Assembly: GCF_000423325.1 (NCBI RefSeq)
Contig: NZ_AUHT01000004.1
Coordinates: forward strand, 248,001-312,000
Direction of reading: 5' to 3'
Length of the DNA: 64,000 nt
Origin: Lysobacter defluvii IMMIB APB-9 = DSM 18482
GTDB lineage: Bacteria; Pseudomonadota; Gammaproteobacteria; Xanthomonadales; Xanthomonadaceae
Both the position numbers and the translations under genes were made by a program. Of this stretch, positions 41,509 through 51,347 are shown in pieces. Under the pieces are notes generated by a model. That model had not been told where the DNA came from. It searched no databases and saw only the letters and a list, made by a program, of their open reading frames with translations. Every line of letters starts with the position of its first letter. Within the stretch, counting starts at the first letter, position 1.

Positions 41509-43869
41509 GTGGCGCAAGCCCCGACCGCCTCCCGCAGGAAGAAGACCGCAGGCACCGGCGGGGGCACCACGCCCCGTCGGCAGCGGCTGCTGCGCGACAT
41601 CGCGCTGATCCTGATCGCCCCCTTCCTGCTCTACCTGCTGGTGAGCCTGGCGACCTATTCGCCGGCGGATCCGGGCTGGTCGCAATCGGGGAGCGTGGCC
41701 ACGCCGCTGCAGAACCGGGGAGGTCCGGTCGGCGCCTGGCTGGCGGACGTGTTGCTGCATCTTTTCGGCTTCGTCGCGTTCGTGTTGCCACTGGTGCTGG
41801 GGGCAATTGCCTGGATTGCGCTGTTCCGCATGGATCCGGAGCGCGGGGGAGAGGAAGGACAATTCGGTCCTGCGCTGCGCCTGGTGGGGCTTGTCGGCTT
41901 TGTGGTTTCGTCGACGGGCTTGCTGCAGCTGCGGATTGGAGCGGTAGAAGGCCTGCGCGGCGGCGGCGGCGGCGTTCTCGGGTACCAGGTGGGGAACGCA
42001 CTGCACGGAGCTTTCGGCCCCGTGGGCGGCAACCTCTTCCTTCTCGCCCTGCTGCTCGCCTCGGTCACCCTGGCCACAGGCATCTCCTGGTTCACGGTGA
42101 TGGACCGGATCGGCCAGTGGGTGCTCTCGCTTGGCCCGGTGCTGGAGAAGCTACTGCGGCGTGGCAGCCGCGAGGCGAGCCAGTGGAAGCAGACCCGCGC
42201 CATGCGCGAGCAGCGCGAGGAAGTGCGCAAGGTCGACAGCGAGCTGCGCGCCACGCGCGCGCCGGTCCGCATCGAGCCGCCGGCCGCGCCCACGGTCGAG
42301 AAGAGCGACCGGGCGAAGCGCGAGCAGCAGATCCCCCTGTTCAACGTCGGCGACGGCAGCGGCATTCCACCGCTGGCCATGCTGGACGAGCCCAAGGCGC
42401 AGCCCCAGGGCTACAGCCAGGAAACGCTGGAGACGCTGTCGCGGCAGATCGAGTTCAAGCTGCGCGACTTCCGCATCGAGGCGAACGTCGTCGGCGCCTA
42501 CCCGGGCCCGGTGATCACCCGGTTCGAGATCGAACCCGCGCCCGGCGTGAAGGTCAGCCAGATCAGCTCGCTGGACAAGGACATCGCCCGCGGCCTGAGC
42601 GTGAAATCGGTGCGCGTGGTCGACGTGATCCCGGGCAAGTCGGTGATCGGCCTGGAGATCCCCAATACCCAGCGCGAGATGATCTACCTGTCCGAGCTGC
42701 TGCGCTCGCGCGAGTACGACAAGGCCGCCAGCCCGCTCACGCTGGCGCTGGGCAAGGACATCGGCGGGCGCCCGACCGTGGCCGACCTGGCACGGATGCC
42801 GCACCTGCTGGTGGCCGGCACCACCGGCTCGGGCAAGTCGGTGGCGGTCAACGCCATGGTCCTGAGCCTGCTGTACAAGGCGTCCGCCAAGGACGTGCGG
42901 ATGCTGATGATCGACCCGAAGATGCTCGAGCTGAGCGTCTACGAGGGCATCCCGCACCTGCTGGCTCCGGTGGTCACCGACATGAAGGAGGCGGCCAACG
43001 GCCTGCGCTGGTGCGTGGCGGAGATGGAGCGCCGCTACAAGCTGATGAGCGCGGTCGGGGTCCGCAACCTGTCGGGCTTCAACAAGAAGGTGAAGGAGGC
43101 GATCGACGGCGGCCAGCCGCTCACCGACCCGCTGTTCAAGCCCAACCCCGAGGTGGAGGAGGCCCCGCCGACGCTGGAGCCGCTGCCGCACATCGTCGTG
43201 ATCATCGACGAGTTCGCCGACATGATGATGATCGTCGGCAAGAAGGTGGAGGAGCTGATCGCCCGCCTTGCGCAGAAGGCCCGCGCCGCCGGCATCCACC
43301 TGATCCTGGCCACCCAGCGCCCGTCGGTGGACGTGATCACCGGCCTGATCAAGGCCAACATCCCCACCCGGATCGCGTTCCAGGTCTCCAGCAAGATCGA
43401 CTCGCGCACCATCCTCGACCAGTCGGGGGCCGAGACGCTGCTGGGCCACGGCGACATGCTGTACCTGCCGCCCGGCACCGCCATGCCCGAGCGCGTGCAT
43501 GGCGCCTTCGTGTCCGACGAGGAAGTGCACCGGGTGGTCGAGCACCTCAAGGAAGTCAGCGGCAAGCCCGACTACATCGAGGGCGTGCTGGAGGAAGTGC
43601 AGAGCATGGGCGACGGCGTGGTGGTCGGCGCCAACGGCCTGCCCGAGAGCAGCAGCGACGGCGACGAATCCGACCCGCTGTACGACGAGGCGGTGAGGGT
43701 GGTCACCGAGACCCGCAGGGCCTCGATCTCCGGCGTGCAGCGCAGGCTCAAGATCGGCTACAACCGCGCCGCCCGGCTGGTCGAGGCGATGGAGGCGGCG
43801 GGCGTGGTATCCGCGCCGGAGCACAACGGGGACCGCACCGTGCTGGCACCGCCGCCGCCGCGGGATTGA
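41509..43869 (+). CDS. ftsK: DNA translocase FtsK
   Basis: FtsK pumps chromosome DNA at the division septum and activates XerCD at dif. The 786-residue product is of the short FtsK/SpoIIIE type. Four hydrophobic segments lie in about residues 25-200, then a short charged linker. The motor has Walker [14 protein letters not shown] (about 436) and Walker [15 protein letters not shown]. The gamma winged helix that reads polar sequences is at about 720-780. The start is GTG 41509 after AAGG; a TATATT at 41466-41471 may be its -10 box. lolA follows after 119 bp, as in many gammaproteobacteria. Confidence 0.95.
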   Translation: MAQAPTASRRKKTAGTGGGTTPRRQRLLRDIALILIAPFLLYLLVSLATYSPADPGWSQSGSVATPLQNRGGPVGAWLADVLLHLFGFVAFVLPLVLGAIAWIALFRMDPERGGEEGQFGPALRLVGLVGFVVSSTGLLQLRIGAVEGLRGGGGGVLGYQVGNALHGAFGPVGGNLFLLALLLASVTLATGISWFTVMDRIGQWVLSLGPVLEKLLRRGSREASQWKQTRAMREQREEVRKVDSELRATRAPVRIEPPAAPTVEKSDRAKREQQIPLFNVGDGSGIPPLAMLDEPKAQPQGYSQETLETLSRQIEFKLRDFRIEANVVGAYPGPVITRFEIEPAPGVKVSQISSLDKDIARGLSVKSVRVVDVIPGKSVIGLEIPNTQREMIYLSELLRSREYDKAASPLTLALGKDIGGRPTVADLARMPHLLVAGTTGSGKSVAVNAMVLSLLYKASAKDVRMLMIDPKMLELSVYEGIPHLLAPVVTDMKEAANGLRWCVAEMERRYKLMSAVGVRNLSGFNKKVKEAIDGGQPLTDPLFKPNPEVEEAPPTLEPLPHIVVIIDEFADMMMIVGKKVEELIARLAQKARAAGIHLILATQRPSVDVITGLIKANIPTRIAFQVSSKIDSRTILDQSGAETLLGHGDMLYLPPGTAMPERVHGAFVSDEEVHRVVEHLKEVSGKPDYIEGVLEEVQSMGDGVVVGANGLPESSSDGDESDPLYDEAVRVVTETRRASISGVQRRLKIGYNRAARLVEAMEAAGVVSAPEHNGDRTVLAPPPPRD

Positions 43870-43883
43870 ACGCTCGCAATCGG

Positions 43884-43910
43884 TTGACATGCCCGCGGGC
43901 AGGGTATGTG
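43884..43910 (+). promoter_or_regulatory. putative promoter of lolA
   Basis: A perfect -35 TTGACA (43884-43889) is followed after 15 nt by TATGTG (43905-43910). The spacing is short. It lies about 80 bp before the lolA start, in the gap after ftsK. Confidence 0.4.
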
Positions 43911-43988
43911 CGCCTGTTCAGGGCGACCACGACAGACTCGGCACATCGCCCGGCGCGCCCCGGGCAGACCTACCGGAGACCCGATCGC

Positions 43989-44627
43989 ATGACATCCACC
44001 AAGTCCAATGCCCTGCGCTGGGGCACCGGCCTGCTGCTGGCCACCGCCGTTGCCGGCTCCGCCTTTGCCGGAGCGCGCGACAGCCTGGAAAGCTTCACCT
44101 CCGGCCTCAAGGGCCTGGACGGGGACTTCAGCCAGCAGGTCTACGACGCAAGGGGCCAGCTGCGCGAGACCTCCTCGGGCAGCGTGCAGCTGTCGGTCCC
44201 GAGCCTGTTCCGCTGGGAGTACACCGAGCCGTACCCGCAGCTGATCGTCGCCGACGGCAAGAACGTGTGGATCTACGAGCCCGACCTGGAGCAGGTCACC
44301 GTCCGTCCCCAGGGCGCCGAGGAGGCCAACAGCCCCCTGGCCGCGCTGGTCGACCCCCAGCAGCTCGACCGCCGCTACGAAGTGGTCGAGCAGGGCGAAG
44401 GCGAAGGGCTGGAATGGCTGCGGCTGACCCCGAAGGTGGAGGATGGCAGTTTCAGCAGCGCCCGCCTGGGCTTCCGCGGCGCGCAACTGGCGCGCATGGA
44501 GCTGGTGGACTCCATCGGGCAGCGGACGGTGATCACGTTCACGGACTGGACCCGGAATCCCGGCTTCGCCGCCGGCACCTTTACCTACACCCCGCCAGCC
44601 GGCGTCGACGTGCTGGGCGAACCCTGA
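43989..44627 (+). CDS. lolA: outer-membrane lipoprotein carrier LolA
   Basis: LolA ferries lipoproteins across the periplasm from LolCDE to LolB. The 212-residue product has a signal peptide (ends about AFAGAR). It also has the family patterns LDGDFSQQVYD, FRWEYTEPYPQLIVADGKNVWIYEPDLEQV and the C-terminal FTYTPPAGVDV. ATG 43989 gives the normal length. In E. coli the same ftsK-lolA-rarA order is found; here a 246-aa hypothetical lies between lolA and rarA. Confidence 0.95.
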   Translation: MTSTKSNALRWGTGLLLATAVAGSAFAGARDSLESFTSGLKGLDGDFSQQVYDARGQLRETSSGSVQLSVPSLFRWEYTEPYPQLIVADGKNVWIYEPDLEQVTVRPQGAEEANSPLAALVDPQQLDRRYEVVEQGEGEGLEWLRLTPKVEDGSFSSARLGFRGAQLARMELVDSIGQRTVITFTDWTRNPGFAAGTFTYTPPAGVDVLGEP

Positions 44628-44744
44628 ACACGCCGCGGCAGCAAAACCGTTCAGTTTCAGTGACTTGGGCTCACGGGGCTTCCACGCCCCCACGGCCAGA
44701 CTGATCACCCGGCGGCCCCCACGGCCACCAACAGGGGTGATCCG

Positions 44745-45485
44745 ATGCACCAGCGACTCCAGGCCATTCCGCTCCTCGCCGCGCTCGCGATGGCCGGTGG
44801 ATGGGCGGCCGGCAGCAACGCCGACGAGCCCGCACACGCCACGGCCCCCGTGAAGGCCGAGGTCGCGGCAGCCGCGACCGCCGGTCCGGAAGCGCGTGCC
44901 GAGGCGGCGCAGGCCGTGGATGGCGCGGTGGCGGCTTCGCTGATCGGCGCCATCGCCGCGCACTTCGGCGAGCAGGACGTCGGCGTGAAGCTGGACCGGA
45001 TCGCACTGGAGCCGGCCAGCATCCGTGACCGCACCGTCACCGGGCAGGGCAGGGTCCGCATCGGCGACCGGAAGGAGTGGATCCCGTTCCGTTTCCACGC
45101 CCTGTACGACACACAGACCACCCAGGTGCTTTCCCCGCTGCTGGAGCTGGGCCCCGACCGGACCGACTTCGAGGCGGTGGCCGATGATTCCGACGTCGCC
45201 CGTGCGCTCGACACGCGGGTCGGGCAGGCGCTCGGCGCGGAGTTCCCCGCCCAGCCGGTGAAGTGGAATACCGACCACGTCCGCGTGGCACCGCTCGGTG
45301 ACTCGCTGGTGCGCGTGCAGGCGCGCGGGACCGCGGATTTCGACGCCGAAGGCCTGACGGACGCCCGCGTCGACGCACTCTACGATCGCGCTACGGGGGA
45401 GTGGATCAGCCTCGAGTACGAACTCGGCGCCTCCGCCAATCTGGTGGAGGAGACCCCGGTGCCGGAGGCGGTGGCGACGCGCTGA
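44745..45485 (+). CDS. periplasmic hypothetical protein
   Basis: I do not recognise this 246-residue protein. It has a signal peptide (MHQRLQAIPLLAALAMAGG), then a low-complexity Ala-rich stretch to about residue 70. A soluble region of mixed alpha/beta character follows (about 75-240, with IALEPASIRDRTVTGQGRV and FDAEGLTDARVDALYDRATGEW). There are no cysteines and no membrane helices beyond the signal. Codon use matches the core genome. It is inserted between lolA and rarA, a pair that is adjacent in E. coli. Confidence 0.7.
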   Translation: MHQRLQAIPLLAALAMAGGWAAGSNADEPAHATAPVKAEVAAAATAGPEARAEAAQAVDGAVAASLIGAIAAHFGEQDVGVKLDRIALEPASIRDRTVTGQGRVRIGDRKEWIPFRFHALYDTQTTQVLSPLLELGPDRTDFEAVADDSDVARALDTRVGQALGAEFPAQPVKWNTDHVRVAPLGDSLVRVQARGTADFDAEGLTDARVDALYDRATGEWISLEYELGASANLVEETPVPEAVATR

Positions 45486-45543
45486 ACGCCGGGCGCGGCC
45501 TTGGTATCGTGGCGGGCCCCCGCCGCACCGTGGTCCACCTGAC

Positions 45544-46905
45544 TTGAGCCGCAACCGTACGCCCCCCGGGACCCCCGGCCTGCTTGATCGCGAGGACGAG
45601 GCGCTCAAGCCGCTCGCCGAACGGATGCGCCCGCGCACCCTGGACGCGATGGTCGGGCAACAGCGCCTGCTGGCACCCGACTCGGCGCTGCGCCGGGCAG
45701 TGGAGTCCGGCCGCATCCACTCGATGATCCTCTGGGGCCCGCCAGGTTGCGGGAAGACGACCCTCGCCCTGCTTCTCGCCGGCTACGCAGACGCGGAGTT
45801 CCAGGCGATCTCCGCGGTGCTGTCGGGACTGCCGCAGGTCCGTGCCGTGCTGGACGAGGCGGCCCAGCGCTTTGCGGCAGGCCGGCGCACGGTCCTGTTC
45901 GTCGACGAGGTCCACCGCTTCAACAAGGTGCAGCAGGATGCGTTCCTGCCGCACATCGAGCGTGGGACGATCGTGTTCGTCGGCGCCACCACGGAGAACC
46001 CGTCCTTCGAACTCAACTCCGCGCTGCTCTCGCGCTGCCGTGTACACGTGATGGAGGCGGTATCCACCGACGACATCGCTACCGCGCTGCGCCGGGCACT
46101 GGACGACCCCGAGCGCGGCCTGGGCGGGATGGGATTGCAGGTGGAGGAGGGCCTGCTGCGGGAGATCGCCGGCGCGGCCGACGGCGACGTACGCCGCGCC
46201 CTGACCCTGCTCGAGATCGCTGCCGAGCTGGCCGCGGAGGAGGGCGGGGTGGTCACCGCCGACACCCTGGTGCAGGTGCTCGCCGACCGTACCCGGCGCT
46301 TCGACAAGGGCGGCGAACAGTTCTACGACCAGATCTCGGCCCTGCACAAGAGCGTGCGCAGCTCCAACCCCGATGCCGCCCTGTACTGGTTCGCCCGGAT
46401 GATGGACGGCGGCTGCGACCCGTCCTACCTGGCGCGCCGCCTGACCCGCATGGCGACCGAGGACATCGGCCTGGCCGATCCGCGGGCGCAGACGATGGCA
46501 CTCGAGGCCTGGGACACGTTCGAGCGGCTGGGGAGCCCGGAGGGCGAGCTGGCGCTGGCGCAGCTGGTGCTCTACCTGGCGAGCACGGCCAAGTCGAACG
46601 CCGCCTACGCCGCCTGGAATGCCGCCCGCCGCGACGTGCGCGAGCACGGTACCCAGGAAGTCCCGATGCACCTGCGGAACGCCCCGACGAAGCTCATGAA
46701 GCAGCTCGGCTACTCGAAGGGCTACCAGTACGACCACGACCGCGAGGGCGGGGTGGCCCTGGACCAGACCGGCTTCCCCGACGCGATGGGCGAACGGGTC
46801 TACTACGAGCCGGTGGAGCGGGGCATGGAGATCAAGCTCAAGCAGAAGCTCGACGCCCTGCGCGAAGCGCGCGCCCGCGCGCGCCGGGGCGGCCAACGGG
46901 ACTGA
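45544..46905 (+). CDS. rarA: replication-associated AAA+ ATPase RarA
   Basis: RarA (MgsA) is a clamp-loader-like ATPase acting at stalled replication forks. The 453-residue product has Walker A GPPGCGKTT (about residue 64), Walker B LFVDEVHRFNKVQQD and the sensor segment GATTENPSFELNSALLSRC. A C-terminal tetramerisation domain includes MMDGGCDPSYLARRL. The start is TTG 45544; there is no in-frame ATG or GTG between it and the upstream gene, and no clear ribosome site is visible. A bidirectional terminator follows. Confidence 0.93.
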   Translation: MSRNRTPPGTPGLLDREDEALKPLAERMRPRTLDAMVGQQRLLAPDSALRRAVESGRIHSMILWGPPGCGKTTLALLLAGYADAEFQAISAVLSGLPQVRAVLDEAAQRFAAGRRTVLFVDEVHRFNKVQQDAFLPHIERGTIVFVGATTENPSFELNSALLSRCRVHVMEAVSTDDIATALRRALDDPERGLGGMGLQVEEGLLREIAGAADGDVRRALTLLEIAAELAAEEGGVVTADTLVQVLADRTRRFDKGGEQFYDQISALHKSVRSSNPDAALYWFARMMDGGCDPSYLARRLTRMATEDIGLADPRAQTMALEAWDTFERLGSPEGELALAQLVLYLASTAKSNAAYAAWNAARRDVREHGTQEVPMHLRNAPTKLMKQLGYSKGYQYDHDREGGVALDQTGFPDAMGERVYYEPVERGMEIKLKQKLDALREARARARRGGQRD

Positions 46906-46952
46906 GCGGCAGCCGCCCCGGAAAGGCCCGGGACTCCGGCGAAGAACAAAGA

Positions 46953-46980
46953 AAAAGCCCCGCCTGGTGGCGGGGCTTTT
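46953..46980. terminator. bidirectional terminator between rarA and the TonB receptor
   Basis: AAAAGCCCCGCC (46953-46964) and GGCGGGGCTTTT (46969-46980) form a 12-bp stem with a TGGT loop. The A-run and T-run allow it to serve both convergent genes. Confidence 0.93.
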
Positions 46981-47002
46981 CCGTGTCGCGGGTACCGCTG
47001 GA

Positions 47003-49831
47003 TCAGAAGGTGTACTTCGCCTCCAGGTACATCGCCCGGCCGAACACGTCGTACAGGTAGTTGTTGTACGGGGTGCTCGAGGTGCCCGGGTAGTTCGAGG
47101 CCTGGTCGTCCGGCATCTCGTTGAGGACGTTGTTGACCATCATCGACAGCTGTAGGTCGTCGGTGGCGCGGTAGTTCAGGCTCAGGTTGTAGGTCGTGTA
47201 GGCATCCCACTTCCCGGCACTGGCACCGGACTCGTGCACGTAGTCGTAGCCGCCGCCGGCGTAGGCCAGGTAGTTCGGCGTCTCGCCGATGCGGTTGGCG
47301 TACACGGTGGTGGTCCACGCGTCCTTCGCCCAGGACACCGACACGTCGGTGCGGGTCTTGGCGTAGGCGTCGTAGATCCACATGTAGTACGGATCACGCA
47401 GCAGGTCGATCGCCTCGTCGCCCGGGGTCGGGGTGACGGTGTGCTCGAGGTTGTTGGTGTAGTTGGCCGCGAACGCCAGGCTGCCGAAACGGCCGATGTC
47501 GAGCAGGTAGTTCGCGCCGACGGTCACCACTTCCAGGTCCTGCTTGGCGACGTTCACCTTGGGGGTGAAGATCGACACCAGGCCACCGTTCGCGTCACGC
47601 TGGATCCAGTCCAGGGCGTTGTCGCAGCTGGTGATCGGCGAGCCCGAGGCACCCGTGCGGCAGAAGTACTCGGTCAGCAGCAGCTGGTCGGCACTGATCT
47701 GGTCGACTTCGTTCTCGATCTTCCAGTTGAAGTAGTCGGCGGTCAGCGAGAAGTTCTGGGTCGGGGCCCAGACGAAGCCGGCGCTCCACACGTCCGCGTC
47801 GATCGGCTCCAGGTCCGGGTTGCCGGCCTGCGAACCCTGGTACTGCGCGCTGTCCCAGGTGCAGCCCTCGGTGTCGGCCGGATCGAAGCCTTCCAGCGAG
47901 CAGCGGTAGTAGTCGGTGTTGCGCGAGTAGTAGCCGCTCACGCCCTGGTTGGTGTCGGCCAGCGTCGGCGCGCGGAAGGCGGTGCCGTACTTGCCCCGCA
48001 GCAGCAGGGTGTCGGTCGGGCGGTACTCGACGCCCAGGCTGTAGGTCGGGCTGTCAGTGGTGTTGCCGTCCAGGTCGAACGCGTCGTAGCGCGCCGAGGC
48101 CGTCACGGTCAGCTGCTCCAGCAGCGGCATGCGCAGCTCGCTGGTCACCGCGTAGCGGCTGCGGTGTCCGTCGCCGTTGACCGAGGTGGTGCCCCAGACG
48201 CCGCCGTCGAGCAGGCGCTGGTCCGGGTTGTACTCCCAGCCCTCGTTGCCGACTTCGGCCACCACCGCGAAGCCCGCATCACCGCCCGGCAGCGAGAACA
48301 GCGCCCCGTTGGTGAACTGCGCGCGCAGCAGGTTGTCCCAGGTCCGCGCCTCGGACGTGGTGTAGCCGGTGAAGGCGGCGAAGTCCGCCGGCGAGATCGG
48401 CTGGTAGAAGGCCGCGTAGTCCGGGCGGAAGACCGGGTAGGCGTTGTAGATCGGATCCAGGCCCAGCTCCGGACCGAGCACGTTCTCGCTGAAGTACTGC
48501 TCGATCGGATCGGCCCAGCGCTGCCAGCCGCGCTCGTTCAGCTTGTACTCGTTGCGCGAGGCGAACACGTTGTAGTCCCAGTCGCCCAGGTAGCCGTTGG
48601 CACCGAAGGTGACCGTGTAGGACTTGTTGCGGTCGGTGTTCATGATGTCCTGGTAGCCCAGCCCGCCGATGTCCTCGGGAGCGAAGGAGCGCTGCAGGTT
48701 CACCAGGGCGCCGAGGTCCGGATCGTAGTAGGCACCGTAGTTGGAGCTGGTGCCCCACCAGGTGTAGTTGGAGCCGGTGGCGTACTCCACGTCCTCGTAG
48801 TTGCCCATCAACTCGGCGTACAGCTGCACGCTGTCGTTGAGGTCGAAGGTCGTGTACGAGTACAGCTGGGTGCTCGACTTGCCGTTGCGCAGGGTGCGGT
48901 AGCCCGGCGACTCGAACGAGCCGCAGTACTCGCCGTAGCCCGGGCGGTTCCAGCGCTGGGTGGTGCCGCCGAAGTTGCCGGTCACGTTGGAGCAGTTGGC
49001 CGGATCGGTGAAGTAGTACGAGCTGTCGAGCGCGTCGATGACGACGAAGTCACGGCTCGGGTGCGCCGCGCTGTAGCCGTCGTTGTTGTACGAATCGGTG
49101 AGGTCGCGCTGGTGCCCCCAGATCGGGTCGCGCTCGTCGTACTGGATGCCGAACAGGGTGTTCAGGCGCCCGTCGGCGCTGGAGATGCTGTCGGCGAAGG
49201 TGAAGCGGACGCTGTCACCGCCGCCCTCGCTGAACCAGCCGCCGCGGATCGACAGCTCGGCCTGGTCGAGGTTCTTCTTGAGGATCACGTTCACCACGCC
49301 GGCGATCGCGTCCGAACCGTACAGGGAGGACTGGCCGCCCGGCAGGATCTCGATGCGGTCGACCAGCGCGACCGGGATGCCGCTGATGTTGTTGAACACG
49401 TCCGAGCCGTTGTACAGCGCGGGGTAGTTCGCCATCGGGCGGCCGTTGATCAGGTACTTGGTGTAGCCCGGGTCGAGGCCGAACATGTTCGACGCCTCGG
49501 CGCCCTGCGTGAACGAGGCCGAGGTCTGGCCGCCCTGCACGCCACCGGTGGAGAAGGTGGACTGCTGCAGGACGTCGGCGACGCTCTGGAAGCCACGCAT
49601 CTGGATGTCTTCGGCCGACACCACGGTGACCGGGGTGAAGGTCTCGACCTCGGTGACCGGGATCAGCGAGCCGGTGACCGTCACGGTGTCCAGGTTCTTC
49701 GCATCCGCCTGGTCGGCGGGGGCGGCGGCGTCCTGCGCGAAGGCGAGGCCGGCGACGGGGGTGATGAGCACCGACAGCAACGCGGCACTCAGACGGCTGC
49801 GCTGCAGCCGGCGGGTGTTGTTGGGGGACAT
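47003..49831 (-). CDS. TonB-dependent outer-membrane receptor
   Basis: An outer-membrane beta-barrel that imports a ligand using energy from TonB. The 942-residue product has a signal peptide (ends LAFAQD, about residue 26), a TonB-box-like LDTVTVTGS and a plug domain (about 55-165) with VDRIEILPGGQSSLYGSDAIAGVVNVILKK. A 22-strand-type barrel ends in the aromatic residue of MYLEAKYTF. Start ATG 49831 follows AGGA. The ligand is not predictable, and no transporter or sigma/anti-sigma genes lie beside it. A minus-strand TATAAC (49938-49943), inside CGGTT-ATAAC-AACCG, may be its -10 box. Confidence 0.92.
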   Translation of the reverse strand: MSPNNTRRLQRSRLSAALLSVLITPVAGLAFAQDAAAPADQADAKNLDTVTVTGSLIPVTEVETFTPVTVVSAEDIQMRGFQSVADVLQQSTFSTGGVQGGQTSASFTQGAEASNMFGLDPGYTKYLINGRPMANYPALYNGSDVFNNISGIPVALVDRIEILPGGQSSLYGSDAIAGVVNVILKKNLDQAELSIRGGWFSEGGGDSVRFTFADSISSADGRLNTLFGIQYDERDPIWGHQRDLTDSYNNDGYSAAHPSRDFVVIDALDSSYYFTDPANCSNVTGNFGGTTQRWNRPGYGEYCGSFESPGYRTLRNGKSSTQLYSYTTFDLNDSVQLYAELMGNYEDVEYATGSNYTWWGTSSNYGAYYDPDLGALVNLQRSFAPEDIGGLGYQDIMNTDRNKSYTVTFGANGYLGDWDYNVFASRNEYKLNERGWQRWADPIEQYFSENVLGPELGLDPIYNAYPVFRPDYAAFYQPISPADFAAFTGYTTSEARTWDNLLRAQFTNGALFSLPGGDAGFAVVAEVGNEGWEYNPDQRLLDGGVWGTTSVNGDGHRSRYAVTSELRMPLLEQLTVTASARYDAFDLDGNTTDSPTYSLGVEYRPTDTLLLRGKYGTAFRAPTLADTNQGVSGYYSRNTDYYRCSLEGFDPADTEGCTWDSAQYQGSQAGNPDLEPIDADVWSAGFVWAPTQNFSLTADYFNWKIENEVDQISADQLLLTEYFCRTGASGSPITSCDNALDWIQRDANGGLVSIFTPKVNVAKQDLEVVTVGANYLLDIGRFGSLAFAANYTNNLEHTVTPTPGDEAIDLLRDPYYMWIYDAYAKTRTDVSVSWAKDAWTTTVYANRIGETPNYLAYAGGGYDYVHESGASAGKWDAYTTYNLSLNYRATDDLQLSMMVNNVLNEMPDDQASNYPGTSSTPYNNYLYDVFGRAMYLEAKYTF

Positions 49832-50077
49832 GTGGATCCTGTTCTTGGGGGAGAAAACAGGCGCCGGTGTACCGGGCGCCACAAGCAATTGCAGTCGTAC
49901 AGCCAGCCCCACGCGGATGCGCCAGGGGCCACTGCGGTTATAACAACCGGGGCATACGCATGGGTGTGCTACGGGCGGATTACACCGTTGCTGCCAACAC
50001 ATGACGACAGTCAGGACCGGATCCGCAAGCAACAAAGCAGCTCCCGGGGCGGCGTTGCCGGGGCGCCCCGGTCCTGG

Positions 50078-50662
50078 CTAGCGCCTGGACACGTACGGGC
50101 TGTCGGCCACGTACCAGCGCCACGGAACTTCCACCGCGCGGCTGATCCCGATCCGGGTCGTGGCCACGGGGCGGGCAGGGGGCGGGGTCCCGTCATCGAG
50201 GATGCGGAACGGCCCGGCGACGAGGTCGGTACCGTCGGCCGCGCCGTCGATGCCCAGCGCCTGGGCCAGCCGCGCCGGACCGCGGCACAGGTCCCGGTCA
50301 CTACGAGCCGCTGGACGCGCCAGGCGCATGCGTTCCAGTCCGGCGACCGGCTCGAGCGCGCGCAGCAGCACGGCCGTCCCGTCCCCGCTTTCCCCGCACA
50401 CTGCGTTCGCGCACCAGTGCATGCCGTAGGTGAAGTACACATAGAGGTGTCCGGCAGGCCCGAACATTGTCGCGTTGCGGGCCGTCCTGCCACGGAACGC
50501 GTGGGAGGCCGGATCGTCGCCCGCGTATGCCTCGACCTCCACGATCCGCCCGGCACGTCCGTCCGGACCGGCCAGCAATTTGTTGAGCAGCAAGGGCGCG
50601 AGCAGGTCGGCCGGCGCCTGGTAGAAATCCCGCGGCAGCGGGACCGCGGCAGGAAGGTCCAT
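50078..50662 (-). CDS. mpg: 3-methyladenine DNA glycosylase (AAG/MPG type)
   Basis: It removes alkylated purines from DNA in base-excision repair. The 194-residue product fits the family length. It shows LLLNKLLAG, the catalytic-site segment [42 protein letters not shown] and [11 protein letters not shown]. Start ATG 50662 is chosen over longer in-frame versions because it matches the family N-terminus. It is divergent from the next gene and lies just outside the accessory region. Confidence 0.9.
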   Translation of the reverse strand: MDLPAAVPLPRDFYQAPADLLAPLLLNKLLAGPDGRAGRIVEVEAYAGDDPASHAFRGRTARNATMFGPAGHLYVYFTYGMHWCANAVCGESGDGTAVLLRALEPVAGLERMRLARPAARSDRDLCRGPARLAQALGIDGAADGTDLVAGPFRILDDGTPPPARPVATTRIGISRAVEVPWRWYVADSPYVSRR

Positions 50663-50775
50663 GCCACTTCTTGTAGCAGCGGATCCAGGAAGCCTCCGTC
50701 GAGGCGGCAATTTCCTACAGGCTTGGTCCTCCGGCGGCCGTAGCGTGTAGCGATTCCGACAAGGAGGGATCGCGA

Positions 50776-51216
50776 ATGCGCGCAAGGACGCTCGCCATCA
50801 TCGCCATGCTGGGCCTGGCCGGCACCACGGCAGCCGGAGAGAGGCTCGTCTACCGATGCAAGGACGCCGCGAGCGGCCATCTCAGCTTCCAGTCGCAGCC
50901 GTGCGGCCGCGGCCAGGTGCAGGAAGCCACCTACGATGCGACGCCGGACGAAGTCTCGGCCAAGCCGCATGCGGACCGGGAGTCGCGCAGTTCGCCAGCG
51001 TCGGTGCCGCGAGGCGCGGGACGCGGCAGCAGGACCAGCAGGCCCAGGTCACGCGCGGTTGCCGCGGTGATCGGCAGCAGCGCCAAGTGCAAGCGCGAGC
51101 GCGCCGCGCGGGACAAGGCGTACCGGACGGACTTCAAGATGGGGTACCGCGAGCGGCAGATGTCTGACGACAAGGAACCGCCGCGATCATATGTCATTGA
51201 TATTGCAGGGAAATAG
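50776..51216 (+). CDS. DUF4124-type periplasmic protein, 3' end probably replaced
   Basis: The 146-residue product has a signal peptide (ends TAAGERL), then a DUF4124-like start [25 protein letters not shown] variable middle and a helical segment [30 protein letters not shown] follow. AAGGAGGG lies 7 nt before the ATG. Relatives I know of in this family usually end in a short segment closing with Cys-Lys/Arg. Here the last 13 residues ([13 protein letters not shown]) use AT-rich codons unlike the rest. I infer that the island junction lies near 51175 and has replaced the native C-terminus. Function unknown. Confidence 0.7.
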   Translation: MRARTLAIIAMLGLAGTTAAGERLVYRCKDAASGHLSFQSQPCGRGQVQEATYDATPDEVSAKPHADRESRSSPASVPRGAGRGSRTSRPRSRAVAAVIGSSAKCKRERAARDKAYRTDFKMGYRERQMSDDKEPPRSYVIDIAGK

Positions 51217-51347
51217 CTGGTCACCGGGGTGATATGTAGGCCGATGTACGCGCCAACAAAGCGCCCCCAAGTCGACATACTTCCAACACTTTGCCCTGTT
51301 TTCGGCGAATCCGCCGACAAGATGCCGCCGAGTCCTCTGACCACCGA

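Noticed and set aside
51217-51347. Transposon left-end repeats after tniQ
   Set aside because: Short similar pieces (TGATAT..AGG, GTCGACATAC, CGATGTAC) were compared by eye, but no consistent 20-bp repeat or inverted match on the right side was found.
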